From the NCBI GenBank assembly GCA_963930775.1, contig OZ005698.1, positions 7,942,501-8,006,500 of the forward strand: a stretch of 64,000 nucleotides of DNA, in the 5' to 3' direction. Of this stretch, positions 43,350 to 54,800 are shown one piece after another. The translations under genes and the position numbers were made by a program. A model generated the notes under the pieces. It made no database searches, was not told the DNA's origin, and was given only the letters and a program-made list of their open reading frames with translations. Numbering within the stretch: position 1 is the stretch's first letter; each line of letters begins with the position of its first letter. The DNA is from Cliona cf. orientalis. Its lineage: Eukaryota; Porifera; Demospongiae; Clionaida; Clionaidae.

Positions 43350-43631
43350 CTAGTGGATGTTTAGCAGCCAGCTCCTTGTAGAGATGTTTGTCCACCACAG
43401 CCACTGCTTTTAGTAGAGACCTCCACGACGGTAAACCAAATCGCTGAGTAGAGTAGTTCTGCTTAATCCACTAGCTGAGGGCCTCACTCCAGCATCCAGC
43501 AATGTCCCTGGGATGGCTTTCCCTTATCCTATCAATGTCAGTTTTAGCAAGACCAAGACAAGCACTGAGCTGCTCCCACTTGGCAGCTAGTGAGCCACAC
43601 TCAACAGACACAACATTCCAGTCATCCTCCG
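43350..43631 (-). pseudogene. Copy C exon 3: DD2 with premature stop
   Basis: Same 282-nt frame as the other copies. TAG at 43471-43473 stands where A, B, D and E have TGG (Trp). The remaining sequence is still death-domain-like (LPSWRSLLKAVA). Confidence 0.75.
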
Positions 43632-45369
43632 CTGTAGGGGGAGAGGGGGTCTGTACACACATGCAGGGGTTATTTCTGCTAATGAGGGGTCAGGGGGTGG
43701 CAACCCCCATACTAACCGGTTACACGCAGATTGTGGATGACATACCCATACTTGATGAAATAGAATTAGTGTACTAGCTAATTGTCACCAAACAGCGTCC
43801 TAGAACCGTTGTCATAGCTATTATTTTTCCTTATATGTTGTACAGTCTTTGTATCCAGTCATTTTGCTATAGTATACACATGTACATTAATTTTAGTATG
43901 CTATTTCTAGCTAAAAAGCTTACTTACCTCCAAACTGTCGCCATCTCAAGCCCATCCATAGTAAACAGAACTCTTTATCCCACTTTATTTAGACCTAGTC
44001 TAGCTGCATGCTCAGCTATATGGCTCTACTATCAGAACTGTGGTAGAAAACGTTGCCACTTGAGCGCTCAGTCAACCATAACCATTCTCCATCTCTATGT
44101 ATATTATGTAACTTCGTTAGAATCCTTTTATAAGCGACCTCAAAGCTACACTGGGGGGAGGTATTTCCATAAACCACGGACAGGATGCCAAGCCATTCCT
44201 AATCTACTATGGAGATAATATGGTGAGGCTATACATGTACCACAGTAATTTTAGTGCAAGTCATGGCATGTAGGCGTCCATCGTAGATTGAGTGCACAAT
44301 CCATGCACACCTCAAGGCATGTGTTATGTGTAATCGGTTTATATCAATTCCATGGGTGGATAAAAGCACTCTCTATCCCCTCCCACCTGAAATAAACCTC
44401 GCATGTGTGCATGCACACAGAAGGGATGATAGAGGGGAGATGAATTAGTATTTAGATATGTACGGTAATGATCTTACTAAGAGTCTTGTTGTCGACGATG
44501 GAGAGAAGTGCTTCAGTTTCTGTGTGTGGAATAAGAATAGTTGAGAGCAGACCATATGCATGCAGGAAGCCAAGTGTCTGCATGTAGGCTATAAAAATAA
44601 TTATCATAGTGACCAGGGTGCAGGAGTAGCATCGCCAGGGTTGGGGGGAGATGGGCACCCAATCCACACATGTACCCTTTACATACGTACATTTATTGTT
44701 TATCTAGCCTATCAAGGTGTTATCCCACAGTATGCACTTCTATTACATATTGCAATGGATAGTAACATGTATACCAGTATTTGTACATAAAATAATTGTC
44801 GATATGGAATAGTATCTACATGTAGTACACTGTTAATACTACTTTCAGTTCAGAAATGCATATATACATTATTGTAAATATCCGTTATCTTTATGCATCC
44901 ACCTGCATGTGTTGTATAGTCACCTTTGTTTGCTTGGACCCAGCTAAAAAATTACTTAGAGATTCCAAGAGTGAGCCTGCCTAGTATTAGGTAAGGATGA
45001 TGGTGATGGCTGTTAGTTCCAATAATACTACTGATCATATGGATGCCACTAGCTGTGGTGATCTTTTGGAGGTATTTAAAACGAGAGAATCCTCCCCCAA
45101 GAGCTGTTGGAGTAATTTGATAATCCCATGCATAAAAGGAATTCCATTACCACGTGTATGTGGTCACAACACTGCAGTTAGTGCACCGTGGTTTCCTGGG
45201 TAAGTACCCATGTGTACTCTTATCATAACTCCTTTCTTCACTGCCCTCAGTGCATGCATACCTGGTGTATTGTGCACTTACCATGTGCCATATAATCTGT
45301 ATAATAGGTACACAAGGCAGTTGCTCTTTCGTAAAGCATACAATATCGTGATAGAATCAGTTGCTCTAC

Positions 45370-45650
45370 TGCAATGACCCCTCCTACCCAGAAAGGGTCT
45401 GGTCAAAGGGTCACATTAACGTGTCTGGCTGGAATGCAATAATCGACAATTCTGGTGTGTATAAAATAGAAACTAACTGCCACCGTTGCATAAGGCCGAG
45501 TGGGCACGCATATGAACGGACCGCACATAATTACTATTCCACAAATATCATATGATCACGGTTCTGCAACCTACCTTGAGGACAAGGAAGTGCGAGCCTT
45601 TTGACCAGACCCTTTCTCGCGCCTGCATGAAGGGGCTGAGCACCAGACTA
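45370..45650. mobile_element. Degenerate TIR element, copy C orthologue of 31075-31316
   Basis: Same AAGGGTCTGGTCAAAGGGTC inner arm and its inverse. The central part has an extra stretch (GGGCACGCATATGAACGG) not in copy B. Confidence 0.5.
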
Positions 45651-45754
45651 AAATAGGTACAGCCACACGTATAAATTGCTATAATTTTAATACCGTAATC
45701 AAATTTAGATGCATTTTTATGAAAGATCCTGGCTAAATTAAACTCATTCCTTAC

Positions 45755-45833
45755 CTTTTTCACTGTCATGATCGCTCGTTTCCTTCAGGTCGTCCGAGCT
45801 CGTGGTGGTGGTGGCAATCGCTAAATTCGACAT
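45755..45833 (-). CDS. Copy C exon 1: start codon fused to linker, DD1 deleted
   Basis: 26 codons plus one base: MSNLAIATTTTSSDDLKE to DSEK. The first two codons and the 5' context AAAGATGTC match copies A and D. The whole death domain in between is missing without loss of frame. Confidence 0.65.
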
Positions 45834-45844
45834 CTTTCTATACC

Positions 45845-45960
45845 CCCGAGGGAGCCAGGGGGAGCCCCGTATGATCACAATGCGCATGCGTGCGGCGTGT
45901 GGAAAGGCAGCCCCACCCCTTCGCTACATAGTGGGAGGGGCTGGCTAGATCAGCATCATC
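45845..45960 (-). promoter_or_regulatory. Conserved GC-rich promoter block of copy C
   Basis: Contains ATGCGCATGCGTGCGG (NRF-1-like), CAGCCCCACCCCTT and GTGGGAGGGGCTGGCT, as in B and D. A C-run follows near 45960. Confidence 0.5.
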
Positions 45961-46263
45961 CCCCCCCCCCCCCCACCCCACCCGTAATATCTGGGAGTTT
46001 TGTTTTTTTTCATTCGTTAATAAAATTATAGCAGTTATGCTATCTGAATTCATACGAAACTGCTGGAGCTATGCACGCAACTACTCCGCTACAGTTCAAG
46101 ATAGTCAAAATTTTTGCAAGAGTGTGAGTGGTGCCAGGAGCTTAAACGTTGGTAAGTTTATATTATTGGTTTATTGGTAAGTTTATATTATTGTTATGGT
46201 AAATCCATGACAGTGAATTCTACCATAACTCTACGACATGAACCCTAACTTCGAATAATAATT

Positions 46264-46940
46264 GTTACCCCGCGTGCGCGCATGCGCAGCAGGGGGTAAA
46301 GCAATCGTGTTGTCTGTTGTCTGTTGTCTATTGTCTGTCGTCTGTCAGCAAAAAAATCGGAAAATCTCAACAATTAAGCAAAAGTAGGGTCAACAAATGG
46401 GATAAAATGGCGTAAGACCGCGAAAAAACACCTTCTGTCTCATTCTTAACCCTAGGCAATACTCAGAGAAGCTACAAATCGTGCGAGTATGTCGGACACG
46501 CCTACATCGGACACGCCCACCTAGTATTTCATGAAGTCTATTGCGCATGCTCGAGCTACTTTACTATTTCTGGGGAGTCTACTGTGTATGCTCAAGCTGC
46601 TCTACAGCATGCTTCTAGCACAAATTAATGTTATATTATGTGATCATGGATCTCAGAAGGGAACGAAGAAGTTCAAGAGTAGCAAGAGATCCAAGGAAGC
46701 CAAAAATTGTGCGAGTATGTCGGACACGCCCACCTAGTACCTGCGTATGCTCGAGCTGCTCTGGGAGTCTACTGTGCATGCTAGAGCTGCTCTACAGCAT
46801 ACTTCTAGCACAAAATTAATGTCATTTATGCATGGATCTCAGAAGGGAACGAAAAAGTTCATGAGTAGCAAGAGACTAAACTTCAAAGAACAGAGGTCTC
46901 AGGCATGGCCATGGGTGATATTGCAATGGCACGCGGGGTA
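46264..46940. mobile_element. Repeat element with TACCCCGCGTGC ends
   Basis: TACCCCGCGTGC at the left is mirrored by GCACGCGGGGTA at the right. The interior holds a tandem duplication (about 200 bp units with GTGCGAGTATGTCGGACACGCC and ATCTCAGAAGGGAACGAA). Plus-strand ORFs inside it are repeat-derived. Confidence 0.5.
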
Positions 46941-46968
46941 TGTGCTCTATGAGCTCTAGTTTATTAAC

Positions 46969-47545
46969 CCTCGGCGCATGCGCGAGGGGTACGGTAGTCG
47001 TTCTGTGTGTGTGTGTGTCTGTGTGTGTGTGTGTGTGTCTGTCTGTTACTGCGCTAGCTGCTACATACCTGTTTTATACGTTGAAAATAAGTTACCATTA
47101 GGCTTTTCGTGGTAGTTTCAAGATCTGAATTGTGTGGATTTCGTTGAAAACGCTTCGTTCAAATGTTCTGGCGACATTTGCTGACCACCATGGCCTTCTT
47201 CGCTTCTTGACGAGCTCTCGATCGATGAAAGAGATAGCGATGGCTTCATTTCAAGATTAGTAGTGTGTAGCTCTAGCGATAGTTCTTGTGACTCATCACA
47301 GATCACAGTAGGCTATCATCATCAGCTACGCTTCTTGGCTTTACTTTGTACTAAATCTGCTGATCTGGCATGCACGTGGTACTATTACCTATTGCATGCA
47401 AAACTGCATTCTTGTGGTTACTCTCTACAACTGTTAACTAGAGCTGTACACTGTACACTATTACAGTGTTGCTTGGCAAATTGGAATATGCAGACTGGGT
47501 TCAAGGCTATACAGACTAGCTATTGCTCTTGCGCCGAGGGTTTTG
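46969..47545. mobile_element. TIR element with AACCCTCGGCGC ends
   Basis: AACCCTCGGCGC at the left is mirrored by GCGCCGAGGGTT at the right. A (GT)n tract lies at about 47003-47040. A minus-strand ORF (47118-47306, with SLSLSSIESSSRSEEG) may be a fragment of element-borne sequence. A short relative of the end occurs at about 61218-61248 in copy E. Confidence 0.5.
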
Positions 47546-47743
47546 CACTATAGTGCTTCATTATTATGTGATCAACTTGCCACTGATCTCATGATCATTC
47601 ATGATGTTGGTGACTCTATAGTGATATGTTGATAATACTCTATCTTAACACTATAATTACTTTTGTACTTCTGTCTAATCTACTAAAAGTGGGGACCTAC
47701 AATAATAATACAGTATAATGTTCATAAAGTACAGTCACGTCTA

Positions 47744-48287
47744 CAGTCGAGCCTCCGATAACGGACCCTCTGAGAAGCGGACAACCTCTCTACAGATTGA
47801 AATTAGCATAGTTATAATACATTAGCAACCTCCGAGAAGCGGACGCTTCTCGATTCCGGACAGCGGACAAGATCCAAGCTCCCAACGTGACTTTTCGATG
47901 CAAAGCTGCCTCTAAATAGCGGACATCCGGAAACCACGCCCTTAAATTAACGATGTCACGCCCACCTTTGCCGCAATCTAGGCGGTCGCGATATTATGCC
48001 GCATGCGCGATAATAATATTAGCCTTGAATCCAGATAACGATTTGGAGTAGCCAGTACTTCAGAAACAGCCTGTGCTATGTTGATACTGAGAATAGAACG
48101 TACCAACCACTTGATTATCATCTCTACTGCTCTTATCATGCATTTCAGTGCATTTACTCACTTGCATTGTTAAGGATAATACAATCAAAATGAGTTGAAA
48201 AATCACGAACCTCCGAGATAGGGACAACCTCCGAGCAAAGGACAAGAGGCCCGTTCCCAAAGTGTCCTTTGCTCGGAGGCTTGACTG
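47744..48287. mobile_element. Tigger/pogo-like non-autonomous element, 544 bp
   Basis: CAGTCGAGCCTCCGATAACGG at the left and the inverse CGGAGGCTTGACTG at the right, with TA on both sides. These ends and the TA duplication fit Tc1/mariner-Tigger elements. Degenerate internal copies of CCTCCGAGAAGCGGACA are present. No transposase. From 48288 to 48654 nothing is recognised. Confidence 0.7.
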
Positions 48288-48654
48288 TATATAATTTGAT
48301 GTCACATGAATATGTATACAACTGGCCAAAGGATATAATTATAATTATGAAGCTTAAGGGCCGAACAGAAAGTAAATTCAATAATGTTACCTATCATTGA
48401 TACCGACTATATGCTATCAGTATTGGTACGTTGTCCAATAATTATGCATATTTATTTATATTGATCATGAAATTTGTGGCTATATCCCATTCCTGTATCA
48501 TCAATCATTCAGTGATAATTATATAATAATCATCAATAATAATATTAGAGTATTATTATTATCAAAATATTTTTATGAGAAAACGAATACACAGGTCATG
48601 ACATGTACACACGCACCGTTGACAGGGCTGTTACAATTGTATAAAAATTCTATT

Positions 48655-48831
48655 CTATGATACAGTTTCATCATACGAATGTTGTTGTGGAGCAGTAACA
48701 CTTTCTTGATGTTTAGGAGTATCAGACAGTTTAGACCCATGCTTCAGGATATCCCTAAAAGTCTGTAAGCTTGTGACAGGATCATGTTGCCGGCTAGTTG
48801 ACTGGAGAGGGGCTGGCACAAGATGACTCGG
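48655..48831 (-). CDS. Copy D exon 17: C-terminal tail
   Basis: 58 residues plus TAG, starting PSHLVPAPLQ. Polar, with HDPVTSLQTFRDILKHGSKL, ending HSYDETVS. No domain recognised. It differs from B and E (which end YYDETDHR), so the tail is the least conserved part. Confidence 0.75.
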   Translation of the reverse strand, partial: PSHLVPAPLQSTSRQHDPVTSLQTFRDILKHGSKLSDTPKHQESVTAPQQHSYDETVS

Positions 48832-51800
48832 CTGTGGGATCAAACGGTAGTAATAGCACCATAACAATCATATTAGTTAGCTATAATACTGTACCTTGTA
48901 ACCATACTGTTCCAATAGCTGACACACTGCAGTGTGAGACTCACTGTTAGCAAAATCATACGCCGTCAATCCATTCTATAATGTCATATTATGTGATTGG
49001 ATAAGAACACATAAACATCATAATAATTCCCCAGTCCAGCCCAGGCCTATATGGATTAGTCTTGATTTCCATAATTATTATACTTTTGAAGCTTCATGCC
49101 GATATTCACGGGGTGCTTCCGAGGAGGTACATATGCATGTAATAAATCTTGGGTTATACCAAGAAACCAAACACATGCAATAACGTATACAGGTTATATA
49201 CCTGGTTCTGGGCATCAATTTGAGCCCCAGCTCTAACCAGCTCTGTCACTATCAATAAATGACCTCTCCACGCAGCAATCATTAGTCCTGTTCTGCCTTC
49301 CTGTACGATGTTGTTATAATAATAATCAATGATGTATAATAATAATTATTAATTTTGTGAAAATAAAACCAACTTTATTCTTGAGTTCAATGTTTGCATT
49401 GAATTGGATTAGTAATTTCACGATATCATTGTTGCCACGGTTGCATGCAACGTGAAGAGATGAGTTTCCATACTGTGGAGGGATAAAAGAATGTAAGCAA
49501 ATTTAATTAGAAAACAAGAAGTGGTTATCAAAAAACCTGATTCTGATAATTAACGCTTGCCCCATGCTCAACTAGGAATCTTGCCATCTCAATAATATTA
49601 TGATTCTTAACAGAAGCAGTAATCAGTGGAGTAGCAAAAGGCTCATCCTGTGGTGAACATGATAATAATGAGGATGTGAATAACACTGACTATGCTGGGG
49701 ATTCAGTCAACAATACACAGCAAAATAAACTGAGACTAGTGCTATTGTATAGTGCATTACTCACATCACATGGCTGGTCGATGGCTGCATGATGATGAAC
49801 CAGCAGCTGGACCATCTCAATATTGCCTTCATGACAGGAGGCATATAGGGGGGACTGCACTCCCTGTAGAGAGAGAACAGTGGAGTGTCACATGCACATG
49901 ACCTCCAAGAATAATGAAGCTATCCACATGCTAGCTTGAGATGTGCTGCTCCACTGCATACATCTATACATTACACAGTGCTGTACCTTGTTGATGTCCG
50001 CCCCATGGGCCAGGAGCAGCTCCACCAGCCTTGGGTGGTTGCACTGGGCAGCAAAGTACATTGGTGTTATCCCTGTCTGCATCAGAAATATTTCAGTGTA
50101 AGGCAAATCCCTCCTACTGCATGTATACTACAGTGAAACCCCTGTACAAGGACGTGCACACACTGAAATAAGGATACGTACGGCCACTTTACATGTATTC
50201 AGGACACTGTCTAGGCTCCAAGCTAGATAGAGTTGAGTACAAAACTATCCCCTAAAATGAGGGCACCTCACTAATCAGGACATTTTCAGCTGTCCCAGGA
50301 CTGACCACGATAGAGAGGTGCCACTATAATGCACAAAGTAAAATAGAGTCACGTTGGTCTAAATTGAACCCACTATCTTCACATGCATCAATGACCCCAA
50401 CACTATAATGGCCATATACATAGTTATAGAGAAGCTCCACCTTGCTCTAAACTGAGCACACCACCATTCTATCATGGTGGACAGGTGATGGTCTCACCTT
50501 CCTAAGGTAGTTCACATCAGCCCTGTGGTCGATGAGTACAACTGCTACATCATAACGACCTTTACTACAGGCAGCAAACAGGGCTGTTTCTCCATATTCA
50601 TTCTGCATGAGTTGAGACAATACAACACAAATGAGACATGGAAATCTGAAGCCTCACCAACTACAACTCCACTCACTCACAATATACATGTATGGCCGGA
50701 GCACACACTGTACGCTTAGACAAAATAATTAGCAACAACAAATTATGGAATTGCCACAAACATTCTTCTGGACATCATAGGCATCCTATATACTGTCAAT
50801 GACTAGCAATGACTATAGCAAGCATAAGCATCAATGTCTACTGTGTATACATAAGTGTTACTGTGTCTCACATTATTAGGCAGATCCACTGCAGCATGGT
50901 GACACAGGAGCAGAAGAACAATCTCAGCATGTCCCAAGTAGCAGGCACTCCAAAGAACTGATTGCCCTTTCTGTAGCATGTGAAGGAGAGAGTTTTAGAG
51001 TGAGACACTAGTGGACAGTGATTGAATGTGATCAGTGGGGTGAGTTAGGGAGCTGAACAACGACCACTCCCTCACTATGACATAAACTAGCTAGTGCTGG
51101 CAAAAGTTGTCCTCACAGGAAAACCCAAAACACAGTATGTACAAAATTCACCAGTTATCAATGGAAATCTATGACTAGGTCACAGAGAGAGTACTTTAAT
51201 TATCGTCAAAGGGAGGAACCACGACATATGCACGTCTGCTCATGCTGCATTTTTGTTACTCATACCTTGCACATCCCACTGGTTCACCATAATACCATGC
51301 CTTATCATTGGCCACATTATGCATACTTGTGTTATAGGGATCAACGCTCTCACCTTATTTCTGTAGTTCACATCTGCCCCATTCTTCACTAAAATCTCAG
51401 CAACATGGAGGTGACCGTTGTCCACTGCCGCCACCAAAGCTGTGTCTCCGAAGTCATCCTGTACAAGACAATATGAAAGACAATAGCCAATTCTACCACA
51501 AATATTCAGGGAAACATTATTATCTCACCTTCGTTGCCTTGTCAATATCAGCATGATACTTGAGGAACAATTTAACCAGGTCTTGTCTCCCACGATAGCT
51601 GATGCACCAGAGAGGATGCTGGCCATGCTAGCATACAGAACAAGACGTCAATACAGATACTTATCTATTGCCATGCAGTAGCACTTACTTGGTCATAGAT
51701 ATTAGTCTCCACCCCCTGGGCTAGGAGAGACGAGAATTTTCTTATGTTTGCAGTGCCATCAAAAGAGAGCTCCAAAAATCTCTCCTCTTTAGTAGCCTGT

Positions 51801-54800
51801 GGATACAGAAAATGGAAATAGCCACGTAGTATTAATTAGCAACTACACCACATTATTTTTTTATCTAGCATTTACAATTCTAATACAGCACTTTACACAA
51901 TTTTCCTAAAACCTGGTGATGTATAACTATGTTTCTCTCTTGAAATATATTGAAATAAATTTTGTACTTACCATTTGTTTCTCATCATAGATGACGACAT
52001 CATCAATAGAGACAAGGACTATCCCATTGCTTCGGAAGAACTTTGACCTTGGAAGGATGACGTCGGCGATGTGTTGTGGCACTGTCCATGTAACCTCCAG
52101 GCTGCCTACTACTATCCTATCAATGACTGCCGTCAGAGAGGGAATCTCGTACTCCTCAGCAAAAGACTGCCACAGCTTCACAACGTAGTCTAACGAAACC
52201 TGTGATATCTTTCGTTCAAGTTGAAGCACCACCTTGATCTTCTTGTATTGCTTTATGGTGAGCTTTGGAGAGGGTTGATCACATTCCTCATCAGAATCAT
52301 CTGCAGACAAATTCTGGTACTCGATATAGTCGATGAGCTTTGTTGTGAGATAGAATCCAGAGAGACGAGCCTTGTACGCTTTCATAACGCTCCCCACTTC
52401 TTGGTCAGTCGGTAGAAACTGGTCAATTAGTTGCTCCAAAGGGCTGTAGTGATGATAATCCCACAGACGTTTGAGGGTGATAGCGGCTAATAATTTCTTC
52501 ACATCGGATGTCTCGGGAAAATCGCACTCGAAGAAGGTGATTAGAAAGTCCCTCAAGGTGCTGATATCAATCTGGGACTGGAGAGCTGACTGGACTTTTA
52601 GCACAAGAGAGGAAAAAAGCGCTTTTATCTTTTCCTCATTGGAACGAATCATTTCCACACCTGCACAGTTGCAATGTCACTTATATTATGATTGCTAGTA
52701 CATTATGCTAATCATAAACTGACTTTGTTGTTTCTTCTCAGGGCTGGCTGGTGGTTGGACAATAGCAGAAGGTACTTGCAGCATCTCTGAAACTATGAAT
52801 AATAAAATCCAGTCAAACTAATATTAATTTTGTCGGGACAAACTAAATAAATTTTATAGTTCATCGCTGTAAAGTTTTCTATTTTGCATTCAGATGAGCC
52901 ATCATTATTCAGATTTCAAGACAGCAAGATCGCTGTGTTCAATCTAGATAATATTATTACCTAGGCACTGTCCACTAATTAGAGTGCTCTAGGGGATTGG
53001 GTTCAAGGTATTCTTGGACAAAATTTAATCTGAAAATCCATGCAGGCAGTGACGATAAACTGTGAATTCTAATGGCCTCACCCAAGGTGAATCTGCACCA
53101 AAAGAGCTATAGGAACATAATCTACCATCATTTTCGTAAACAAAGGGGAGTCAACCCCAAGGCATTAGTTAGGCAATGAATCAATCTTATGATGTCGTAC
53201 CTAATGGATGTTTATCAGCCAGCTCCTTGCAGAGACGTTTGTCCACCGTAGCCACTGCCTTTAGTAGAGACCTCCATGACGGCAAACCAAATCGCTGAGT
53301 GGAGTAGTTCTGCTTAATCCACTGGCTGAGGGCCTCACTCCAGCATCCAGCGACGTCCCTGGGACGGCTTTCCCTTATCCTATCAATGTCGGCTTTAGCA
53401 AGACCAAGACAGGCACTGAGCTGCTCCCACTTGGCAGCTAGTGAGCCACACTCAACAGACACAACATTCCAGTCATCCTCCGCTGCAGGGGAGAGGGGGG
53501 TCTGTACACACATGCAGGGATTATTTCTGCTAAAGCGGGGGGGGGGGGGGGGGGGGGGGACAACTCCATATTAACCAATCACACATGGATTGTGGATAAT
53601 ATACCCGTAATCACAGAAAATAAAATTAGTGTACTAGCTAATTGTCATTAAACAGCATCCTAGAACGGTTATCATAGGTATTGTTTTACTCACTTGTTGT
53701 ATAGCCTTTGTATCCAGTCATTTTTGCTATGCATGTACATTAAATTTTTAGTATGCAATTTCTAGCTATAAAGCAAACTTACCTGCAAACTGTCGCCATC
53801 TCAAGTCCATCCATAGTAAGTAGAACTCTTTGTCTCACTTCATTTACAAAGTTGGGTAGACAGACCCAGTCTAACTGTATGCTCAGCTATACGGCTCAGA
53901 GTCTACTATCAGTACTGTGGTAGAAAGCGTGGCTGCTTGAGTGCTCAGTCCACCATAGCTATTCTAGATCTCGTTATTGTGTAACTTCATTGGTGCTTCT
54001 CTGAATTATTTCTAAGCAACCTGCCATACTGTAGGTGGTTCCCCCTGGCATTTGCGAGAGGGGTCAGGGGCTGGAGATACAACCACAGACAGGATGCCAA
54101 GCCTAAACTAATCTACTATTGAGATATGGCATGGCTATACATGGAGCACAGTAATAATAGTGCAAACACCTATAGGCATCTATTGCAGTTTGAGTGCAAA
54201 ATGTGCACATGCCTCGAGGCGTGTATCATGATTGTGTAATCGGTTCATGGCAGTAAAAGCCAATTCCTGAAACAATTCCATGGAGGGATGAAAGCATCCC
54301 CCCACCCCAAAATAAACCCTGTAGCTATCATATTGTGTGTGTATACATGCACACAGAAGAGATGAGAGATGAATCAGTGTTTAGATGTATAATTATGGCA
54401 ATGGTCTTACTAAGAGTCTTGTTGTCGATGGTGGAGAGAAGTGCTTCAGTTCCTGTATATGGAATAAGAACAGTTGAGTTCTATAAACTGACCAGGATGC
54501 GAAGTGTCTGCATGTACATGCATATAGGCTATAATAATGACTATCATAGGGGCCAGGAGTAGTATCGCTGGGGGGGGGGGGGGGGGGGGGGGGATGTGCA
54601 CCCATTCCATATGCACCCTTTGCATGTATAGTTTTATTGTTTATCTAGCCTATCAAGGTGTTATCCCATAGTATACACTTTTACTACACTGCCACAGGAG
54701 AGCAACAAGTATGCCAGTACAGACTGTGGACATGAAATAGTGCCTAGTACAATCTGTAGTACAGAAGTGCTATTATGCTACTGTAAACATCGGTTAGCCT

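Larger units (their letters stand above)
40131..45833 (-). pseudogene. Copy C: DD1-less, truncated death domain-X-ankyrin gene
   Basis: Exons: 45755-45833 (start plus linker), 44478-44519, 43350-43631 (DD2), 42982-43044, 42096-42790 (X), and ankyrin exons 40488-40595, 40309-40407 and 40131-40235. They total 1473 nt, a multiple of three. A TAG at 43471-43473 replaces the Trp codon of ALSQWIKQ inside DD2. Exons 9-17 are absent; the next minus-strand exons belong to gene F and continue in phase. DD1 was lost precisely in frame, keeping the ATG. If the stop is genuine, only a short N-terminal product or a product restarted at MEMTRSN in the X exon could form. It is probably a pseudogene, but the X exon is fully open. 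Confidence 0.6.

Noticed and set aside
47118-47306. Minus-strand ORF SLSLSSIESSSRSEEG
   Set aside because: Lies inside a TIR element, short and low complexity; noted with the element rather than as a gene.
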